From Lachnospiraceae bacterium (GTDB lineage Bacteria; Bacillota; Clostridia; Lachnospirales; Lachnospiraceae), in contig CAADTP010000006.1 of the NCBI GenBank assembly GCA_900751995.1, positions 50,879 to 114,878 of the forward strand: a DNA stretch of 64,000 bases, written 5' to 3'. The position numbers and the translations under genes are program-made. Under the pieces are notes generated by a model that saw only the letters and a program-made list of their open reading frames with translations, was not told the DNA's origin and made no database searches. Positions 61,222-64,000 of this stretch are shown here, one piece after another. Position 1 is the first letter of the stretch. Every line of letters starts with the position of its first letter.

Positions 61222-62580
61222 TCAGATCGCAAGCATATTTTTGATCGCTTCCATATAGATCAGTACTGCTTCTTCCATGCCGGAGACCAGGATAAATTCA
61301 TCGGCTCCGTGGATACGGTAGTCAATTCCCTCTTTTTCAGGTCCGAAGGCTATGATGTTTTTGAGGGACTTTGCGTAAGTGCCGCCTCCGATGACCATTG
61401 GTTTGTGTTCGGTATCGCCGGTCACATCTGTGTAAGCTTTGTAAAGAGCATTTACCAGCGGAGATTCTCTTGGGAAGAATAACGGAGCAACAACCTTTAT
61501 GATCTCAATACGACCGTTTTTATCTTCCAGTCTGTCCTGGCACATTTTGCGGATATCGGTCTCATTAAGAGTTACCGGAACACGGATATCGATGGTACAG
61601 GAAATGACACCGTTTTCTGTTTTTACGATTCCGTTGCATAACGTCAGATCGCCGTATTCATCTGCAAATTTCAGACCAATGCCGGAGCCGTCACATGCAG
61701 TGCCGATATGGGAGTTATAGAATTCCACAAAGTCATCTTCAAAGCCTGCTTTTGCCAGACATTCAAAAGTTACTCCTGCAGCATTGACACCGAGATGGGG
61801 AGTGCTGGCATGAGCCGGAATACCTTTGGCGTAGATGGTGAGCTCACCATTTTCTTCGGTTACCTTATATTCCTGGAGCTTCGTCCGGGAAAGTGCGGAT
61901 TCCAGCTTTTCCTTCAGACCGTCCTCATCGGGAACAATGGTTGTACAGGTGTCACACATTGCATTGGATACAAAACCGCCGTTCATGGAGATGATCCGGG
62001 TGTTTTTGGAGCAGGCGATCATGGCAAGCTGACCTTTTTCACCGTGGATACACGGGAAGCTGGCATCCGGTGTGAAACCGCAGGAAAGCTCTTCTGCTAC
62101 CTGATTGTAGTGATCCATACATTTGGAACCTGTTTCCTCGTTGCAGCCCATGATCAGGCGGACTCTTTTGTTCAGCTTCACGCCGTGGTCGCGGAGAAGC
62201 TTCATGGCATAGAGCGCTTCCAGGATAGGGCCTTTGTCATCAGTGGTCCCGCGGCCGTATACATGATCGTCTTCACGGGTAAGGCGGAACGGATCGTAGG
62301 TCCAGTCTCCGCCTACAGGAACGATATCCAGATGACCGGCGATGCCGACGATCTCATCGCCCGCACCCATTTCGGCATAACCGCAGTAGTTATCCAGGTT
62401 TACGGTTTTAAAGCCAAGTTCTTCGGCAATCTTCAGTCCCTCTTCCAGGGCTTTTGCAGGACCCTCACCAAATGGTTTTCCCTCGGAAGGGGTACCGAGC
62501 TGGGAGTCAATGGCAACCAGTCTGCCAAGATTTGTGAGCATTTCTTCTGATAATGCGTGGATTTCCTCTTTAATATCCAT
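61222..62580 (-). CDS. pepV: M20-family dipeptidase PepV
   Basis: A 452-residue zinc dipeptidase. Metal and catalytic stretches appear in order: GIAGHLDIVPVGGDW (His), GRGTTDDKGP (Asp), GCNEETGS (Glu), and GGGTYAKSLKN towards the end with the final His region. The length equals PepV. The start at 62580 has AGGAGG 8 bases upstream; a much longer in-frame reading exists but runs into the upstream gene and has no support. It cleaves dipeptides, including some with D or beta residues. It lies between a MalY-like gene and a C_GCAxxG_C_C gene. Confidence 0.94.
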   Translation of the reverse strand: MDIKEEIHALSEEMLTNLGRLVAIDSQLGTPSEGKPFGEGPAKALEEGLKIAEELGFKTVNLDNYCGYAEMGAGDEIVGIAGHLDIVPVGGDWTYDPFRLTREDDHVYGRGTTDDKGPILEALYAMKLLRDHGVKLNKRVRLIMGCNEETGSKCMDHYNQVAEELSCGFTPDASFPCIHGEKGQLAMIACSKNTRIISMNGGFVSNAMCDTCTTIVPDEDGLKEKLESALSRTKLQEYKVTEENGELTIYAKGIPAHASTPHLGVNAAGVTFECLAKAGFEDDFVEFYNSHIGTACDGSGIGLKFADEYGDLTLCNGIVKTENGVISCTIDIRVPVTLNETDIRKMCQDRLEDKNGRIEIIKVVAPLFFPRESPLVNALYKAYTDVTGDTEHKPMVIGGGTYAKSLKNIIAFGPEKEGIDYRIHGADEFILVSGMEEAVLIYMEAIKNMLAI

Positions 62581-62684
62581 ATTGATTTCCTCCTGTTTAC
62601 AGCGTTCCGGAAAGTGACAGGATGGAACGCTGATGTTATGAGCTCTATTATAGCATAGATTGTAATGAATGGCAGAGTGGATTT

Positions 62685-63893
62685 TTACCTGTTGAAGACG
62701 TACCGATCCATTCGGCGGAAGGCTTCTTCTATGCGGGAACGGGGTGAGGCCAGATTCATTCTCAGGTGACAGGGACCGAAAAACATCCTGCCGTCCTGGA
62801 CGGCAACGCCGACATCCCAGCAGGCTTTTTCCACATCTTCGATTGTTTTGCCATGGGCAGTACACCAGTCGGTGCAGTCGGCAAAGAGCATGTAGGTGCC
62901 TTCCGGTCTGGAAACGTTGACACCCTTAAAGTGCCGGTCAATGTAATCACAGGCAAAGCTTACATTTCCGCTTAGTACTTCGCATAGTTCATCGGTCCAT
63001 TCATAGCCTTCAGGCTGATAAGCGCCAAGCAGAGCGTGCATGGACAGAACATTCATCATATTATAATGGCTCAGACTGGACTCCTTCAAAATACGATCCC
63101 GCCACCAGCTGTTGTATACAATGTGATAGCTGCCAACAAGTCCTGCCAGATTAAAGGTTTTGGATGGAGCGTAGAAGGCCGCTGTACGCTGGCGGGCATC
63201 TTCGCTGACGGACTGGCTGGGGATATGCTTATGGCCATTCAGGATGAGGTCAGACCAGATCTCGTCTGAGATGACATAGACATCATATTTTCGGTACAGC
63301 TCCATGGCTTTTTCCAGCTCCCAACGTTCCCACACGCGTCCGCAGGGATTGTGTGGATTGCAGAGAATGGCAGCGTGGATCTTCTTTTCACGGAGTTGTT
63401 TTTCCATGTCTGCATAATCCATTCTCCATATGCTGTTTTCATCCTTTATCAGAGGAGAGTGTACGGCCTCGTAGCCGTTGTTTTTCAGACTTTTGGTGAA
63501 GCCTATGTATGTCGGACTGTGAACCAGGACGTTATCACCGCGGGAGCAGATGCAGTTCAGTGCACTGATAACTCCGCCCAGAACGCCATTTTCGTAGCCA
63601 ATATGCTTGGGCTTCAGACCGGTGACACCGTGGCGTGTTTCCTGCCAGCGGATGATGGCCTTATAATATTCCGGCGGGGCTTCGAAGTAACCGAAGGTAG
63701 GGTGACTGGCCCGTTCGATGATCGCCTGCTGTATGGTAGGTACAGTAGGAAAGTTCATGTCTGCTACCCACATCGGGATGGCATCGAATCCCTCCTTCGG
63801 CGGGGCAGGAGAGAAACCATCGCCCTTCAGGCCGTCTACTGCGATGGAATCTCTGCCATGTCGGTCAATGATGGAAGTGAAGTCGTATTTCAT
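62685..63893 (-). CDS. MalY/PatB-family pyridoxal-phosphate beta-C-S lyase
   Basis: A 402-residue class I/II PLP enzyme. WVADMNFPT at the start is typical of MalY/PatB. Cofactor residues: NGVLGGVISALN, the ISDEIWSDLI strand, and the Lys loop APSKTFNLAG. It cleaves cystathionine or related C-S bonds, yielding a thiol, pyruvate and ammonia. CGGAG precedes the ATG weakly. It heads an apparent operon with pepV and the C_GCAxxG_C_C gene, hinting at sulfur-amino-acid recovery from peptides. Aminotransferase activity is less likely. Confidence 0.92.
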   Translation of the reverse strand: MKYDFTSIIDRHGRDSIAVDGLKGDGFSPAPPKEGFDAIPMWVADMNFPTVPTIQQAIIERASHPTFGYFEAPPEYYKAIIRWQETRHGVTGLKPKHIGYENGVLGGVISALNCICSRGDNVLVHSPTYIGFTKSLKNNGYEAVHSPLIKDENSIWRMDYADMEKQLREKKIHAAILCNPHNPCGRVWERWELEKAMELYRKYDVYVISDEIWSDLILNGHKHIPSQSVSEDARQRTAAFYAPSKTFNLAGLVGSYHIVYNSWWRDRILKESSLSHYNMMNVLSMHALLGAYQPEGYEWTDELCEVLSGNVSFACDYIDRHFKGVNVSRPEGTYMLFADCTDWCTAHGKTIEDVEKACWDVGVAVQDGRMFFGPCHLRMNLASPRSRIEEAFRRMDRYVFNR

Positions 63894-64000
63894 ATGAATG
63901 CTCCGTTACTGAAAACTTATAAAAAGTTATAAACTTCTATGTTTCATTCCTACTTCAACGAGTATGCTTTTGATGATATAAATATCTATCTACTCACAAG
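63894..64000. other. Window-edge intergenic region upstream of the MalY-like gene
   Basis: An A/T-rich stretch with no coding signal. No promoter with both hexamers at proper spacing was found on the minus strand. Confidence 0.4.

Noticed and set aside
62581..62865. A 95-residue N-terminal extension of PepV
   Set aside because: It runs through the intergenic region and into the 3' end of the upstream gene. The ATG at 62580 has a strong AGGAGG and gives the normal PepV length.

Overview
The window looks like a chromosomal segment of a Gram-positive, low-to-mid GC anaerobe of the Clostridia, most likely a Lachnospiraceae (Blautia-like) gut bacterium. This rests on strong AGGAGG-type ribosome binding sites, TTG and GTG starts, LytR-CpsA-Psr and CDP-glycerol-transferase wall genes, two D-Ala-D-Ala carboxypeptidase homologues with C-terminal anchors, MsmX, ModABC with a Mop protein, and a C_GCAxxG_C_C protein. 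Genus is inference. No prophage, insertion sequence, CRISPR array or rRNA operon was seen.

Layout. (1) 1-18433 is one long cell-surface polysaccharide locus on the plus strand: an ArnC/GtrB-like transferase, an aminotransferase-like protein, an ATP-grasp ligase, a WecE-like aminotransferase, a carboxypeptidase, RmlC, a Wzm/Wzt ABC exporter, an 1879-residue multidomain synthase, a tandem GT2 protein and a DUF2142 membrane protein. A divergent small-transporter gene is cut by the left edge. (2) 18456-26676 holds a catalytically dead carboxypeptidase paralogue on the minus strand, then two GT2 genes, a polyprenyl-phosphate sugar transferase, an LCP ligase and another GT2 gene. (3) 26759-31349 is housekeeping: HtrA, ClpX, a zinc-ribbon protein, a divergent LspA-like protein and tRNA-Leu(CAG). 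(4) 31512-37859 holds carAB, uppP and a lipoprotein with an Asp/Ser repeat tail. (5) 37887-44655 holds three CDP-glycerol glycerophosphotransferase-family proteins and an acyltransferase, suggesting a teichoic-acid-like polymer. (6) 44664-48942 is a molybdate region: a regulator and Mop on the minus strand, modABC on the plus strand. (7) 48980-54890 holds a PucR-type regulator, MsmX, an unusual cysteine-rich Fur homologue, a small membrane-associated protein and a metal P-type ATPase. (8) 54951-64000 holds an AraC regulator with a GH36 alpha-galactosidase, an MFS exporter with its own AraC regulator, and a MalY-like lyase, PepV dipeptidase and C_GCAxxG_C_C operon.

How the genes may work together. 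The most striking system is the ABC-exported polysaccharide. The 1879-residue protein carries a SAM methyltransferase, a kinase-like domain with the D-x4-N and D-Y-E catalytic motifs, a short charged helix and then several glycosyltransferase domains. That order is reminiscent of the Gram-negative O-antigen chain terminator WbdD (methyltransferase, kinase, coiled-coil ruler) joined to its polymerase. The neighbouring Wzt has the extra C-terminal domain that in WbdD systems reads the cap before export. A capped, length-controlled, ABC-exported wall polysaccharide in a Gram-positive is therefore the leading hypothesis. The sugar transferase at 22901 would start the chain, the LCP protein would attach it to peptidoglycan and UppP would recycle the carrier. 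The ArnC-like enzyme, the edge-truncated small transporter and the DUF2142 protein could form a separate decoration branch using a lipid-linked amino sugar.
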